Assembly (NCBI RefSeq): GCF_900102625.1
Contig: NZ_FMZC01000011.1
Span: forward strand, 124,001 to 188,000
DNA from: Paracidovorax valerianellae
Lineage (GTDB): Bacteria; Pseudomonadota; Gammaproteobacteria; Burkholderiales; Burkholderiaceae_C
Length of the DNA stretch: 64,000 bases
Direction of reading: 5' to 3'
Shown: positions 8,753 to 18,806 of the stretch, piece after piece
How positions within the stretch are numbered: the stretch's first letter is position 1
Layout: every line of letters starts with the position of its first letter
Position numbers and translations under genes: made by a program
Notes under the pieces: model-generated
Database searches by the model: none
What the model was told of the DNA's origin: nothing
What the model saw: the letters and a program-made list of their open reading frames with translations, nothing else

Positions 8753-8778
8753 CTAGCAGCGGGCTTCGGGTTTTCAAG
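8753..8778 (-). promoter_or_regulatory. Possible heat-shock promoter of the hsp20 pair
   Basis: On the minus strand, CTTGAAAA preceded by CCCCCT (8771-8778) matches the sigma-32 -35 element. A 14-base gap leads to TGCTAG, which is closer to a sigma-70 -10 than to CCCCATT. It lies about 80-105 bases upstream of the first hsp20 start. Confidence 0.35.
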
Positions 8779-8810
8779 AGGGGGGTGGCGCAGAAAATCT
8801 GCGCGGGCCA

Positions 8811-10916
8811 TCAGGCCTCGGGCACAGCGCTGGCTGCCGTTGCCTGCGCGGGCAGTGCCGCCACTTCCACCACGCAGTCATAGAACGTCGGCGCACCGCC
8901 GATGTCGGTCAGCGCCTGGCTGGTCAGCTCGTTCACGTTGGTGCCGTTGACGCCGAACTTGCGCCACCAGATGCCCAGGCCGTTGACCACGCCGGGGCGG
9001 GCGCGGTCGTTCACGGCGGCGTGGCATTCGTAGCTGCCGCGGTCGTTGAACACGCGCACCAGGCTGCCGTCTGCGATGCCGCGCGGAGCGGCGTCGTCGG
9101 GGTGGATCTCCAGAACCGGCTGCGTTTCGATGTTGCGCAGGCTCTGCACGTTCACGAAGGTGGAGTTGAGGAAGTTGCGCGCGGGCGGCGAGATCATGGC
9201 CAGCGGGTAGCGGCCGCCGGGCTGCGGCAGTTCATGGTTGGGCACGTGCTCGGGCACGGGCGCGAGCCCTTGCGCCGCCAGGCGTTCGCTGTAGAACTCG
9301 CACTTGCCCGACGGCGTGTGAAAGCCGCCTTCGGCAAACGGCGCGTCGGGCAGGGGCAGGGGGGCGAAGCCGATTTCCAACAGCTGGGCGAAGTCGATCC
9401 GGTCGCCGAAGGCCTGCCGGCACAGGGCTTCGTCGCTGTCGGCAAAGCAGGCGTCGGTGTAGCCCATGTGCGCGGCCAGGTCGCGAAAGATGCGTGTGTT
9501 GGAGCGCGCTTCGCCCATCGGTTCGATGGCTGGGCGATTGAGCAGCACGTCGGTGTGGCCGTAGGACAGGTGCACGTCCCAGTGTTCTAGCTGGGTGGTG
9601 GCGGGCAGCAGATAGTCGGCGTAGTCGGCCGTGTCGGTGCGAAAGTGCTCCAGCACCACGGTGAAAAGATCATCCCGTGCGAAGCCCTTGGCCACTTGCG
9701 CGGAGTCGGGCGCCACGGCCACCGGGTTGCTGTTGTAGACCACGAGCGCTTCGACCTTCGGGCCGAAAGCGGCCGAGGATTCACGCAGCAGGTCGTCGCC
9801 GATGGTCACCATGTTGATGGTGCGCGGCGCCGGGCCGGTGTGCAGGTCGGGGCGCTGCAGCACGGCGCGCTGCACGGGGTAGTGGCCGGAGCTGGACAGC
9901 AGCAGCCCGCCCGCGCGGTGCCGCCAAGCGCCGGTGAGCGCAGGCAGGCACGCCACGGCGCGCGTGGCGTTGCCGCCGCCGCGCACGCGCTGCATGCCGT
10001 AGTTCAGCCGGATGGCGGCAGGCCGCGTGGTGCCGTACTCGCGCGCCAGCTGGCGGATCTGCTCCACGGGCAGGCCGCACACCTCGGCCGCGCGCTCGGG
10101 AGGCCACTGCAGGGCGCTTTCGCGCAGCGCGTCCCAGCCCACGGTGTATTGCGCGATGTAGTCGTGGTCGAGCCAGTCGTTCGCGATCAGTTCGTGCATG
10201 AGCGCCAGGGCCAGCGCCGCATCGGTGCCGGGGCGCAGCTGCAGGTGCTCGTGGCACTTTTCAGCGGTCTCGGTCTTGCGCGGGTCGATGCACACCAGCC
10301 GGGCGCCGTCGCGCTTGGCCTGCTGCGCATAGCGCCAGAAGTGCAGGTTGCTGCCGATGGAGTTGCTGCCCCAGATGATGATGAGGCGCGACTCGGTGAA
10401 GAACTCCACCTTCATGCCCAGCTTGCCGCCCAGCGTGTAGTTGAGGCCCTCGCCGCCGGCCGTGGAGCAGATCGTGCGGCCCAGGTGCGATGCGCCCAGG
10501 CGGTTGAAAAAGCGCCGGTCCATGCTTTCGCCCTGCACCAGGCCCATGGTGCCTGCGTAGCTGTAGGGGAGGATGGCCTGCGGATCGCGTGCTGCGATAC
10601 CGCCCAGGCGCGCAGCGATGTCGGCCAGCGCTTCGTCCCAGCCCACGGGCACGAACTGCGCCCCTGGGCCCTTGGGCCCGACCCGCTTGAGCGGCTGGAG
10701 CAGGCGCTCCGGGTGGTTGGTGCGTTCGGCGTAGCGCGACACCTTGGCGCACAGCACGCCGCCGGTGTGTCCATGCGCGGGATTGCCCTGCACCCGCGTG
10801 GCGACGCCCTTGTCCACGGTGGTCAGCAGGGCGCAAGTGTCCGGGCAATCGTGGGGACAAGCCCCCCGAACTTGCTGGACCGGCTCGGAATGGGGGATGT
10901 TTTCAGTCGTGGACAT
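8811..10916 (-). CDS. Molybdopterin-dependent oxidoreductase (formate dehydrogenase/BisC-like)
   Basis: A 701-residue member of the DMSO-reductase superfamily. An N-terminal [4Fe-4S] site is visible as Cys20-x3-Cys24-x3-Cys28-x27-Cys56. The segment GRTICSTAGGEGLNYTLGG lies where the molybdenum-ligand region is expected, and a C-terminal molydopterin-dinucleotide-binding domain ends the protein (ISPPARNFLNSTF). No twin-arginine signal is seen, so the enzyme is probably cytoplasmic. Its substrate cannot be read from sequence. It is divergent from the ABC binding protein at 11013, and no electron-transfer partner subunit is adjacent. Confidence 0.88.
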   Translation of the reverse strand: MSTTENIPHSEPVQQVRGACPHDCPDTCALLTTVDKGVATRVQGNPAHGHTGGVLCAKVSRYAERTNHPERLLQPLKRVGPKGPGAQFVPVGWDEALADIAARLGGIAARDPQAILPYSYAGTMGLVQGESMDRRFFNRLGASHLGRTICSTAGGEGLNYTLGGKLGMKVEFFTESRLIIIWGSNSIGSNLHFWRYAQQAKRDGARLVCIDPRKTETAEKCHEHLQLRPGTDAALALALMHELIANDWLDHDYIAQYTVGWDALRESALQWPPERAAEVCGLPVEQIRQLAREYGTTRPAAIRLNYGMQRVRGGGNATRAVACLPALTGAWRHRAGGLLLSSSGHYPVQRAVLQRPDLHTGPAPRTINMVTIGDDLLRESSAAFGPKVEALVVYNSNPVAVAPDSAQVAKGFARDDLFTVVLEHFRTDTADYADYLLPATTQLEHWDVHLSYGHTDVLLNRPAIEPMGEARSNTRIFRDLAAHMGYTDACFADSDEALCRQAFGDRIDFAQLLEIGFAPLPLPDAPFAEGGFHTPSGKCEFYSERLAAQGLAPVPEHVPNHELPQPGGRYPLAMISPPARNFLNSTFVNVQSLRNIETQPVLEIHPDDAAPRGIADGSLVRVFNDRGSYECHAAVNDRARPGVVNGLGIWWRKFGVNGTNVNELTSQALTDIGGAPTFYDCVVEVAALPAQATAASAVPEA

Positions 10917-11012
10917 AGGGTTTCTACTAACTTACACTCGCCGCAGCCGCGATGGCGGGGGTGGTAATCCCGCGAGACATCGACGTTTTTGGATCGAAGA
11001 GGGGATTTCACC

Positions 11013-12155
11013 ATGAAGCAACTTGCGTTGGGGCGCCGACGTTTTTCCATCGGGCTGGGCGCTGTAGCGCTCGGCGGTTTCGGGCTGGCGCGCGCGCAGG
11101 CAGACACTCCCCTGGTTCTGGGCCAATCCGCACCGTTCAGCGGGCCCTCCGCGCAACTCGGGGTGCAATTCCACCAGGGTGCGCAGCTGTATTTCGAGCA
11201 ATGGAATGCCCAGGCCGGCTCGGGCCGGCGCACCGTGGAATTGCGCACGATGGACGATGGCTACGAGCCCGACCGTTGCGCCGCCAACACACGCAAGTTC
11301 ATCGCCGACGATGTGTTCGCGCTTTTCGGCTACGTGGGCACGCCCACCAGCCTGGCGGCGCTGCCGCTGCTGACGCAGGCGAAAGTGCCGTTCTTCGCTC
11401 CGTTCACGGGTGCCGAGGCGCTGCGCCAGCCCGTGAACAAGCTGGTGTTCCACGTGCGGGCCTCGTACAACGACGAGACGGCCGCCATCGTGAACAAGCT
11501 CGCCCTTCTGGGGTTGAGCAGGATCGGCGTGTTCTACCAAAACGATGCCTTCGGCAAGGCGGGCCTGGAAGGCACCGTGCTGGCCCTGGGCACCCACAAG
11601 CTTGCGCCGGTGGCCCAGGCCACGGTGGAACGCAATTCGGTGGATGTGACTGCGGCCGTGCGCACGCTGATCGCGGCCAAGCCCGAAGCAATCGTGCAGG
11701 TTGGCACCTATGCCGCCAGCGCCGCTTTCGTGCGCGCCGCGCGCAAGGCCGGCTACGGCGGCACGTTCTACAACCTGTCGTTCGTGGGAACGCAGGCGCT
11801 CATGGACGAGCTGAAGGCTGATGGCGCGGGCGTGGTGGTGTCGCAGGTGATGCCTTCGCCCTACCAGTCCGCACGCCCGCTCACGCGGGAGTTCCAGGAA
11901 GCCATCAAGAAGAGCGGCAACAAGGTGCAGGCCAACTATTCCAGCCTGGAAGGCTACGTGGCCGCGCGCGTGTTCGCCGAGGGGCTGCGCCAGGCCGGCG
12001 CCCGGCCCACGCGCGAATCGCTGGTGTCGGCATTGGAGGGCCTTGGCTCGCACCAGATCTCGGGTTTCCAGGTGGCGTTCGGCCCCGGCAACCATGCCGC
12101 TTCGCGGTTCGTGGAAATGTCGATGTTGACCGGCGACGGCCGCGTGCGCGTCTGA
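11013..12155 (+). CDS. ABC transporter substrate-binding protein (Leu/Ile/Val-type periplasmic receptor)
   Basis: A 380-residue type-1 periplasmic binding protein. The N-terminus MKQLALGRRRFSIGLG carries a twin-arginine-like export signal ending near ARAQA. The mature part shows the fold expected of amino-acid or amide receptors (GQSAPFSGPSAQLG; VPFFAPFTGAE). It is clearly related to the receptor at 50068-51285 (shared DDGY and FFAPFTGA segments). No permease or ATPase is adjacent, so it is an orphan receptor. Start ATG 11013 has GAGGGG upstream. Confidence 0.9.
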   Translation: MKQLALGRRRFSIGLGAVALGGFGLARAQADTPLVLGQSAPFSGPSAQLGVQFHQGAQLYFEQWNAQAGSGRRTVELRTMDDGYEPDRCAANTRKFIADDVFALFGYVGTPTSLAALPLLTQAKVPFFAPFTGAEALRQPVNKLVFHVRASYNDETAAIVNKLALLGLSRIGVFYQNDAFGKAGLEGTVLALGTHKLAPVAQATVERNSVDVTAAVRTLIAAKPEAIVQVGTYAASAAFVRAARKAGYGGTFYNLSFVGTQALMDELKADGAGVVVSQVMPSPYQSARPLTREFQEAIKKSGNKVQANYSSLEGYVAARVFAEGLRQAGARPTRESLVSALEGLGSHQISGFQVAFGPGNHAASRFVEMSMLTGDGRVRV

Positions 12156-12174
12156 CCCGGCGCGCTGCTGCTGC

Positions 12175-13329
12175 TTAAAGCTGGCGCGTCGCCGCCAGCC
12201 CCTGCATGAAGGCCTCGCAGCGGGCCAGCTGGTCCAGCGAGACATATTCATCCGGCTGGTGCGCCTGCTGGATGCTGCCCGGCCCGCACACGACGGTGGG
12301 AATGCCGGCGTTCTTGAACAGCCCTGCTTCGGTACCGAAGGCCACCAGCGTGGTGCCCTGCTCGCCCGCCAGGCGCTGCGCGAGCCGCGTGACGGGGTCG
12401 TCCTGGTTGCCGAGAAAGCTCGGGATTTCGCAGATCGTCTCGAACGTGATGCCGGTGTTCGGCGCGACCTTCTGCATGGCGGGTTCAAGCGACTTGGCAT
12501 AGTCGCGCACCTCGGCCTGCATGCGCGCGGCGTCGGCCGTGGGCAGGTCGCGGAATTCGTAGCGGAACTCGGCGTCGCGCGGCACCACGTTGTCGGCGAT
12601 GCCGCCGTGGAACTGGCCCACGCTCGCGGTCGAAAACGGCACGTCGAAGCCTTCGAAGCGGGGCTCGTCCCGCTCGAAGCCCTCGGCCATGTCGCGCACG
12701 CGACCCACCACGCGGGCCGCCATCTCGATGGCGTTCACCGAATGCGGTGTGAGCGAGGAGTGCGCCTCCTTGCCGCGGACGCAGCACTTGTAGCGGTACA
12801 CGCCCTTGTGCGCGATGGCGGGCACCATGCTGGTGGGTTCGCCCACGATGCAGGCCAGCGGGCGGATGCCGGCGTCCTTCATGTCGGCGATGAGTTCTTT
12901 CACGCCGAAGCAGCCCACCTCTTCGTCATAGCTGAAGGCATAGTGAATGGCGAAGGGGGCATCGCTATTGAGGAAGGCTTCGGCGTGGGCCAGCGCGATG
13001 GCGATGAACGCCTTCATGTCAGCGCTGCCCCGCCCGTACAGGCGCCCGTCCTGCACGGTGGCGCCCAGCGGATCGAAGGTCCAGTCCTGCCCGTCCCACG
13101 GCACGGTGTCGGTGTGGCCAGACAGGATGACGCCGGCAGGCTTGCCTTCGCCCAGCGTCGCGAACAGGTTGGCCTTGGTCTTGCTTGCGTTGTGGGTCAC
13201 CCGGCACTTCACCCCGAGGCGGACCAGCTCCTGCTGGACGAAGTCGATCAGCGCCAGGTTGGGGTTGTGGCTGACCGTGTTCATGCGGACCAGGGTTTGG
13301 GCGAGCGAGAGGGCGTGGTCGGAGATCAT
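12175..13329 (-). CDS. argE: Acetylornithine deacetylase
   Basis: A 384-residue M20 metallopeptidase of the ArgE type, which hydrolyses N-acetylornithine to ornithine and acetate in arginine synthesis. Metal and catalytic positions are visible: His72 and Asp74 in SGHTDTVP, Asp104 in GRGSADMKA, Glu136/137 in YDEEVGC and Glu164 in GEPTS. ATG 13329 is chosen because MISDHALSLAQTLVRMNTVS is the family's usual opening; the frame is open well upstream. It is convergent with the binding protein (19 bases) and divergent from another M20 enzyme. A different acyl-amino-acid substrate cannot be excluded. Confidence 0.88.
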   Translation of the reverse strand: MISDHALSLAQTLVRMNTVSHNPNLALIDFVQQELVRLGVKCRVTHNASKTKANLFATLGEGKPAGVILSGHTDTVPWDGQDWTFDPLGATVQDGRLYGRGSADMKAFIAIALAHAEAFLNSDAPFAIHYAFSYDEEVGCFGVKELIADMKDAGIRPLACIVGEPTSMVPAIAHKGVYRYKCCVRGKEAHSSLTPHSVNAIEMAARVVGRVRDMAEGFERDEPRFEGFDVPFSTASVGQFHGGIADNVVPRDAEFRYEFRDLPTADAARMQAEVRDYAKSLEPAMQKVAPNTGITFETICEIPSFLGNQDDPVTRLAQRLAGEQGTTLVAFGTEAGLFKNAGIPTVVCGPGSIQQAHQPDEYVSLDQLARCEAFMQGLAATRQL

Positions 13330-13408
13330 GGGTGGAGTTTCCAATCCCGGTTGTCGGGCTTTGTGCACCGGGGCTAGACTGTGAGATCGCAAGGAACAGA
13401 CAGACATT

Positions 13409-14614
13409 ATGAAACTCATCGATTCCATCGTGACCGAAGCGGCCTCGATCGCCTCCGTGCGCCGCGACATCCATGCCCATCCCGAACTGTGCTTCGAAGA
13501 AGTGCGCACCGCTGACGTGGTGGCCGGCAAACTCACCGAATGGGGCATCCCCATCCACCGCGGCCTGGGCAAGACCGGCGTGGTCGGCATCGTGCACGGG
13601 CGCGACGGCGGGGCCTCTGGCCGTGCCATCGGGCTGCGCGCCGACATCGACGCGCTGCCGATCACCGAGTTCAACACCTTCGCGCATGCCAGCACGCACC
13701 CCGGCAAGATGCACGCCTGCGGCCATGACGGGCACACGGCCATGCTGCTGGCCGCGGCCCAGCACTTCGCCAAGCACCGCGACTTCGACGGCACCGTGTA
13801 CCTGATCTTCCAGCCGGCCGAAGAAGGCGGCGGCGGTGCCCGCGTGATGATCGAAGACGGCCTCTTCGAGCAGTTCCCCATGCAGGCCGTGTTCGGCATG
13901 CACAACTGGCCCGGCATGAAGGCTGGCCAGTTCGCCGTGAGCCCCGGCCCGGTGATGGCCTCCAGCAACGAGTTCAAGATCGTCATTCGCGGCAAGGGCA
14001 GCCACGCCGCCATGCCGCACATGGGCACCGATCCCGTGCCGGTGGCGTGCCTGATGGTGCAGGCCTTCCAGAACATCATCAGCCGCAACAAGAAGCCGGT
14101 GGACGCAGGCGTGATCTCGGTCACCATGATCCACACCGGCGAGGCCACCAACGTGGTGCCCGACAGCTGCGAGCTGCAGGGCACGGTGCGCACCTTCAGC
14201 ATCGAAGTGCTCGACATGATCGAGCGCCGCATGCGGCAGGTGGCCGAGCACACCTGCGCCGCGCACGAGGCCACGTGCGAGTTCGAGTTCGTGCGCAATT
14301 ACCCGCCCACCGTCAATTCGCCGGACGAAGCCGAGTTCGCGCGCAAGGTCATGGCCGGCATCGTGGGCGAGGCCAACGTGGTGCGGCAGGAGCCCACCAT
14401 GGGCGCCGAAGATTTCGCCTTCATGCTGCAGGCCAAGCCGGGCGCCTACTGCTTCATCGCCAACGGCGACGGCGACCACCGCGCCATGGGCCACGGCGGC
14501 GGGCCCTGCACGCTGCACAACCCGAGCTATGACTTCAACGACGACCTGATTCCGCTCGGCGCGACCTACTGGGTGCAGCTGGCGCAGACCTGGCTGTCGC
14601 GGCCGGCGGGCTGA
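13409..14614 (+). CDS. M20 family amidohydrolase (hippurate hydrolase-like)
   Basis: A 401-residue M20D amidohydrolase similar to hippurate hydrolases and N-acyl-amino-acid amidohydrolases. Signatures: DIHAHPELCFEE near residue 20, ACGHDGHTA near 104 (metal-binding Cys and His), QPAEEGGGGA, GMHNWPG, and the terminal GGGPCTLHNPSYDFND. It cleaves an N-acyl amino acid in the cytoplasm. It is divergent from argE with 79 bases between starts. Confidence 0.92.
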   Translation: MKLIDSIVTEAASIASVRRDIHAHPELCFEEVRTADVVAGKLTEWGIPIHRGLGKTGVVGIVHGRDGGASGRAIGLRADIDALPITEFNTFAHASTHPGKMHACGHDGHTAMLLAAAQHFAKHRDFDGTVYLIFQPAEEGGGGARVMIEDGLFEQFPMQAVFGMHNWPGMKAGQFAVSPGPVMASSNEFKIVIRGKGSHAAMPHMGTDPVPVACLMVQAFQNIISRNKKPVDAGVISVTMIHTGEATNVVPDSCELQGTVRTFSIEVLDMIERRMRQVAEHTCAAHEATCEFEFVRNYPPTVNSPDEAEFARKVMAGIVGEANVVRQEPTMGAEDFAFMLQAKPGAYCFIANGDGDHRAMGHGGGPCTLHNPSYDFNDDLIPLGATYWVQLAQTWLSRPAG

Positions 14615-14791
14615 TCCGGCAGGCCGATTTTTCTGGCGATGCACGCCTGCAGCGCTTTGGCGCGCAGGCCGTGAGTTTCTTTCCCGCATCCGGTGCCTGG
14701 CGCACCCCTTGGCCCTGCCGGCGACGGCGGGGCGTTTTCGCTTTCCTTTTTGCCTCCAGCCCATCGGCCCCCCTCTCGAACGGAGATCTTC

Positions 14792-15895
14792 ATGATCGAT
14801 ATCGTCCCGGCGTTTTCCCCCAGCTATGCGCGCGCCCGCACCCAGTTTCTGGAGGCCGCAGCGCAGGCCGGGCTGCTGGTGGAGTCGCACACGCATCCCC
14901 TCAAGGGGCGGGACGGAGAGACGCTCGCGATGGACGTGGTGCGTGATGGCCCTGCCAACGCTAAGCACCTGCTGTTGCTGACCAGTGCCTGTCATGGCGT
15001 GGAAGGCTACTGCGGCAGCGGCGTGCAGGTCTACGCGCTGCATGACGCGGCGTGGCGAGCCAAGGCGCGCGAGCAGGGCGTGGCGGTGCTGTACGTGCAC
15101 GGGCTCAACCCGTATGGCTTCTCGCACATCCGCCGGGCCACGCACGAGAACGTCGACCTGAACCGCAACTTCCATGATTTCACCCGACCCCTGCCGGTGA
15201 ACGAGGCCTACCGCGAGATCCAGCCGCTGCTCCTGCCCGACCAGTGGCCGCCCACCGCCGACAACCGCGAGGCCGTGCAGCGCTTCATCGAAACCCGCGG
15301 CGAAGCTGCCTGGCAGGCTGCCATCACCAGGGGCCAGCATGAATTTCCGGGCGGCCTGTTCTTCGGCGGCACGGCGCCCACCTGGAGCAACCGCACGCTG
15401 CGCCAGGTACTGCGCGAGCAAGGCGAGCACGCGCAGCGCATCGCCTGGATCGACCTGCACACGGGCCTGGGGCCTAGCGGCCATGGCGAGCGCATCTATG
15501 CCGGGCGGGACGATGCGGCCTCGGTGCAGCGCGCGCGCGACTGGTGGGCGGGTGGCGGCGCGACGCCGGTCACGTCGATCTACGATGGTTCGTCGACCTC
15601 CGCTTTTCTCACGGGCCTGATGTGGAACAGCGTGTACGAGGAATGCCCGCAGGCCGAGATCACCGGCATTGCGATGGAATACGGCACCGTGCCCGTGCTG
15701 CAGGTCATGCAGGCCCTGCGTGCCGAGCACTGGCTCAACCTGCACCCCGAGGCGCCCGCTGAACTGGCGGCCCAGATCCGCACGCAGATGCTGGCCGCGT
15801 TCTACACCGACACCGATGTCTGGAAGGGCCAGGTGGTGAGCCAGGCGCGGCAGTCGATGTTCCAGGCGGTGGACGGGCTTTCCGGCACGTCCTGA
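14792..15895 (+). CDS. DUF2817 family protein (M14 carboxypeptidase-like)
   Basis: A 367-residue protein matching DUF2817, a group related to M14 zinc carboxypeptidases and aspartoacylases. Likely zinc-site residues are ACHGVEGYCGSG (His and Glu near residue 70) and a later WIDLHTGLGPSG His; HENVDLNRNFHDF is also typical. It probably hydrolyses peptides or acylated amino acids. ATG 14792 begins the conserved MIDIVPAFSPSY and follows CGGAGAT. Two M20 hydrolases just upstream suggest an amino-acid or peptide salvage neighbourhood. Confidence 0.83.
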   Translation: MIDIVPAFSPSYARARTQFLEAAAQAGLLVESHTHPLKGRDGETLAMDVVRDGPANAKHLLLLTSACHGVEGYCGSGVQVYALHDAAWRAKAREQGVAVLYVHGLNPYGFSHIRRATHENVDLNRNFHDFTRPLPVNEAYREIQPLLLPDQWPPTADNREAVQRFIETRGEAAWQAAITRGQHEFPGGLFFGGTAPTWSNRTLRQVLREQGEHAQRIAWIDLHTGLGPSGHGERIYAGRDDAASVQRARDWWAGGGATPVTSIYDGSSTSAFLTGLMWNSVYEECPQAEITGIAMEYGTVPVLQVMQALRAEHWLNLHPEAPAELAAQIRTQMLAAFYTDTDVWKGQVVSQARQSMFQAVDGLSGTS

Positions 15896-16051
15896 AGCGT
15901 CCACGCACCCTCTGGCCCGGTCCGTGACAACCCGGGCTGGCATTTTTGGCCAATAACGCGAACAATGGTTCCCCAGAGCGCCAATCCACAGCGCCATGCA
16001 GGGCCTGCTGTCCGGCGGACCCGTTGAAAAACCAATGCAGAGGGGATCGCT

Positions 16052-17908
16052 ATGGAGGTTGTACAAGGACGGGGTGCGCTTGCACGCCGGCTGATGCTCA
16101 TCAACGGGAGCATCTTGGTACTGCTCGTTGCGCTGGCGGTGGCGATCTGGACCATGATGGGGCAGCTCAGCACCGATGCGGAGGCGGTGCGATCCAGCAA
16201 CGTGTCGCAACTGCAGCGGATCGCAGCCCTCGAACTGAACGTGACGCGGGTGTCGCTGCAACTGCGGCATTCGATTCTGGCCCGCTCCCCCGAAGAGCTG
16301 CGCACAACGCTGGCAGACATCTCGGAAAAGCGCGTCCTGCTGCAAAAGACCCTCGACGAACTCGGCATCAGCATGACCTCCGATGAGGGGCGCAAGGCCT
16401 ATGCACCCTTGCCCGCGCTCATGGCGGCCTTCTGGACCGTGGGCGAGCAGAATCTCGCGCTGATCCAGGCGGGGCGCAAGGAAGAAGCCTTCGCGTTTCT
16501 GGTGGACCAGACCATTCCTGCCCGCAATCGCCTGCTGGCGCCCCTCGGCCAGGAAAAGGACCGCCAGGGTGATCGGCTCTCTTTTCGCATCAATGAAGTG
16601 AAGGAATACGCCACCACCGCCCGAGACGTTGCCGTGCTGGCCGTGCTGATCGTGGTGGGCTGCCTGGCCGGCTTGAGCTTTTATCTGCGGTCGGTGGTCC
16701 GGCAGCTCGGCGCCGATCCGTCCGAACTCAAGCGGGTTGCGGACGCCGTGGCGGGGGGCGATCTCGCGTCCCACATTCCGGTGCGAGCGGGCGATACGAG
16801 CAGCATCATGGCCGCCATGGCCAGCATGAGTGATCGGCTGGCCGCTGTCGTCCAGACCGTGCGAACCAGCGCGGAGAGCGTGTCCGGCGCCAGCAGCGAG
16901 ATCGATGCGGGCAATCACGACCTGTCCGCTCGCACCGAGCGCCAAGCCTCGGCGCTGCAGCAGACGGCTGCGTCGACCGAGCAACTCGGTTCCACCGTGC
17001 GCCAAAACGCCGACAGTGCACGCATGGCCAACGAACTCGCGCAAACGGCATCGTCCGTGGCCGAACAAGGCGGTGCGGTCGTGGCCGAGGTGGTCGACAC
17101 CATGCGCGGCATTCAGGACAGCAGCAGCAAGATCGGCGAGATCATCGGCGTGATCGACGGCATTGCCTTTCAGACCAACATCCTGGCGCTGAATGCCGCC
17201 GTGGAAGCGGCGCGCGCGGGCGAGCAAGGCCGGGGCTTCGCCGTGGTCGCCAGCGAGGTGCGCAGCTTGGCGCAGCGCAGTGCAGACGCCGCCAAGGAAA
17301 TCAAGGGCCTCATCACTGCCAGCGTGGACCGCGTGGAACGCGGCAGTGCATTGGTGGACAAGGCCGGCCACACCATGGCCGAAGTGGTGGCATCGATTCG
17401 CCGCGCCACCGACCTGATGGGCGAGATCAGCGCCGCCAGCGCCGAGCAAAGCAGTGGGGTCGATCAGATCAGTGAAGCCATCACCCACGTGGACCAGTCC
17501 ACGCAACAGAACGCTGCCTTGGTCGAAGAGATGGCCGCCGCCGCCAGCAGCCTGAGCGCCCAGGCCAACGAACTGGTGCGTGCCACTGCAGTGTTTCACC
17601 TGAAGGATGACGGCATGTTGCAAGCAGGGCGGGCTGCGGCCCTGGACCGCCCCAAGCCAGTGCCAGCACCACCTGCGCCACGCTTCGCCTCCCCGTCGCC
17701 AGCCAAGCCGGCCGTGGCGGCAAAGCGGGTGGGAATGGGCTCGGTGCCAAAAGCCGCGGCCGTGCCTGCGTCCGCCGCATCCTCGTCATCGCATCAGGCC
17801 GAGAAGGCCAAGCCTGCTCCGCAAGGCAAGCCCACGGTGGCAGCGGCCCAGCCAGCGCAACAGCCTGCCCGCAAGTCCAGTGCGGATGACGACTGGGAAA
17901 CGTTTTGA
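16052..17908 (+). CDS. Methyl-accepting chemotaxis protein with C-terminal WETF pentapeptide
   Basis: A 618-residue chemoreceptor. A first membrane helix at about 13-35 is followed by a periplasmic sensor, a second helix ([23 protein letters not shown]) at about 190-212, a HAMP domain, and the cytoplasmic coiled coil with the conserved hairpin tip [20 protein letters not shown]. After an Ala/Pro/Lys-rich linker the protein ends DDDWETF, the tail that tethers CheR/CheB adaptation enzymes. It stands alone with no chemotaxis operon nearby; the ligand is unknown. Confidence 0.95.
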   Translation: MEVVQGRGALARRLMLINGSILVLLVALAVAIWTMMGQLSTDAEAVRSSNVSQLQRIAALELNVTRVSLQLRHSILARSPEELRTTLADISEKRVLLQKTLDELGISMTSDEGRKAYAPLPALMAAFWTVGEQNLALIQAGRKEEAFAFLVDQTIPARNRLLAPLGQEKDRQGDRLSFRINEVKEYATTARDVAVLAVLIVVGCLAGLSFYLRSVVRQLGADPSELKRVADAVAGGDLASHIPVRAGDTSSIMAAMASMSDRLAAVVQTVRTSAESVSGASSEIDAGNHDLSARTERQASALQQTAASTEQLGSTVRQNADSARMANELAQTASSVAEQGGAVVAEVVDTMRGIQDSSSKIGEIIGVIDGIAFQTNILALNAAVEAARAGEQGRGFAVVASEVRSLAQRSADAAKEIKGLITASVDRVERGSALVDKAGHTMAEVVASIRRATDLMGEISAASAEQSSGVDQISEAITHVDQSTQQNAALVEEMAAAASSLSAQANELVRATAVFHLKDDGMLQAGRAAALDRPKPVPAPPAPRFASPSPAKPAVAAKRVGMGSVPKAAAVPASAASSSSHQAEKAKPAPQGKPTVAAAQPAQQPARKSSADDDWETF

Positions 17909-18074
17909 ACGCTCACGGAGATTCTTGCGCGGGGCTTAAAAGGAGACGGCGCACTATTGCGCCACCCCGCCCGTTTACCAATACCAGCCGCTTGAACCGT
18001 GCAGGCGACGCCACGGCACGGCCTACGCGGGAGGCCCTAAGATGGCAGATCGACCATCAACGGAGACCCTTTCC

Positions 18075-18329
18075 ATGTCCGATCTGAACACGGCCTTCGA
18101 AGCCGCCGTCGCCCAGTCCAAGAACCTCAGCGAGCGCCCCGACAACCCGACGCTGCTCAAGATCTACGCGCTGTACAAGCAGGCCACGGCCGGTGACAAC
18201 GCCGAGAAAAAGCCCAGTTTTTCCGACGTGGTCGGCCGTGCCAAGTGGGATGCGTGGGAAAAGGTCAAGGGCACGCAGGCGGACGCGGCCAAGCAGCAGT
18301 ACATCGATCTCATCGAATCGCTGAGCTGA
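18075..18329 (+). CDS. Acyl-CoA-binding protein (ACBP)
   Basis: An 84-residue protein of the acyl-CoA-binding family, matching the usual length of about 85-90. The signature region is visible: YALYKQATAGDNAEKKPSFSD, then RAKWDAWEKVKG. It binds medium- and long-chain acyl-CoA esters in the cytoplasm, buffering pools for lipid metabolism. Start ATG 18075 is preceded by CGGAGA. ACBP is uncommon in bacteria but recurrent in this bacterial family. It is convergent with the PHA-region gene. Confidence 0.93.
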   Translation: MSDLNTAFEAAVAQSKNLSERPDNPTLLKIYALYKQATAGDNAEKKPSFSDVVGRAKWDAWEKVKGTQADAAKQQYIDLIESLS

Positions 18330-18497
18330 TCGGCTCCACACGGGCCAGTGCACCCGGCGGCCTGCGGTTTCTGATCGCTGGTTCTTCCCGCATTCCCCTT
18401 CGAGGTGCTGTGCACCCGCACCGCTGTGCGCAGCGATGCTCAAGGCCATCGTCGGGCCAATACCCCTGCGGCCACGCCGCAGGCGGCTCTGAAAGGC

Positions 18498-18806
18498 TCA
18501 GGCCGCCGTGGGTGACGGGCGGCTCAGCAGCTTGTCGAACTGCGCATCGATCTCGGCGGCGATGCGGTCCTTGAAGGCGCCGAACAGAAAGCCCAGTTCC
18601 GCCTGCAGTTCGAACCGGTCGGCATGCACCTGCAGTGTGCCTTCGATGCCGGGGCGCTGAAAGCGCAGCGTGTCCTGGGCCGCGCCCTCTTCGTAGGCGC
18701 ATTCCATTTCGAACTTGGCCTGGGCTTTCTGGGCCCACAGGCCGGCGATCTTGCGGGCTTCTGGCAGACCCAGCTGGTGGGGACGTTGGATGTGGATGTC
18801 AGGCAA
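18498..18806 (-). CDS. Polyhydroxyalkanoic acid system family protein (PHA_gran_rgn)
   Basis: A 102-residue protein whose body (PDIHIQRPHQLGLPEARKI, then AYEEGAAQDTLRFQRPGIEG) matches the PHA_gran_rgn family found near polyhydroxyalkanoate granule genes. The likely start is the TTG at 18806: it begins the conserved segment, has GGAG seven bases upstream, and overlaps the stop of the aminopeptidase gene by eight bases, which implies translational coupling. No in-frame ATG lies at the right place. The molecular role of the family is unknown. Confidence 0.82.
   Translation of the reverse strand: MPDIHIQRPHQLGLPEARKIAGLWAQKAQAKFEMECAYEEGAAQDTLRFQRPGIEGTLQVHADRFELQAELGFLFGAFKDRIAAEIDAQFDKLLSRPSPTAA

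Noticed and set aside
12175-14298. A longer version of ArgE (707 codons)
   Set aside because: The upstream extension is antisense to the M20 gene and low-complexity; the conserved protein begins at 13329.
13019-17623. A very long open frame (about 1500 codons) on the minus strand
   Set aside because: It is antisense to the M20, DUF2817 and chemoreceptor genes, which have strong family motifs. Its translation is His/Arg/Gly-rich, as expected for mirror frames in GC-rich DNA.
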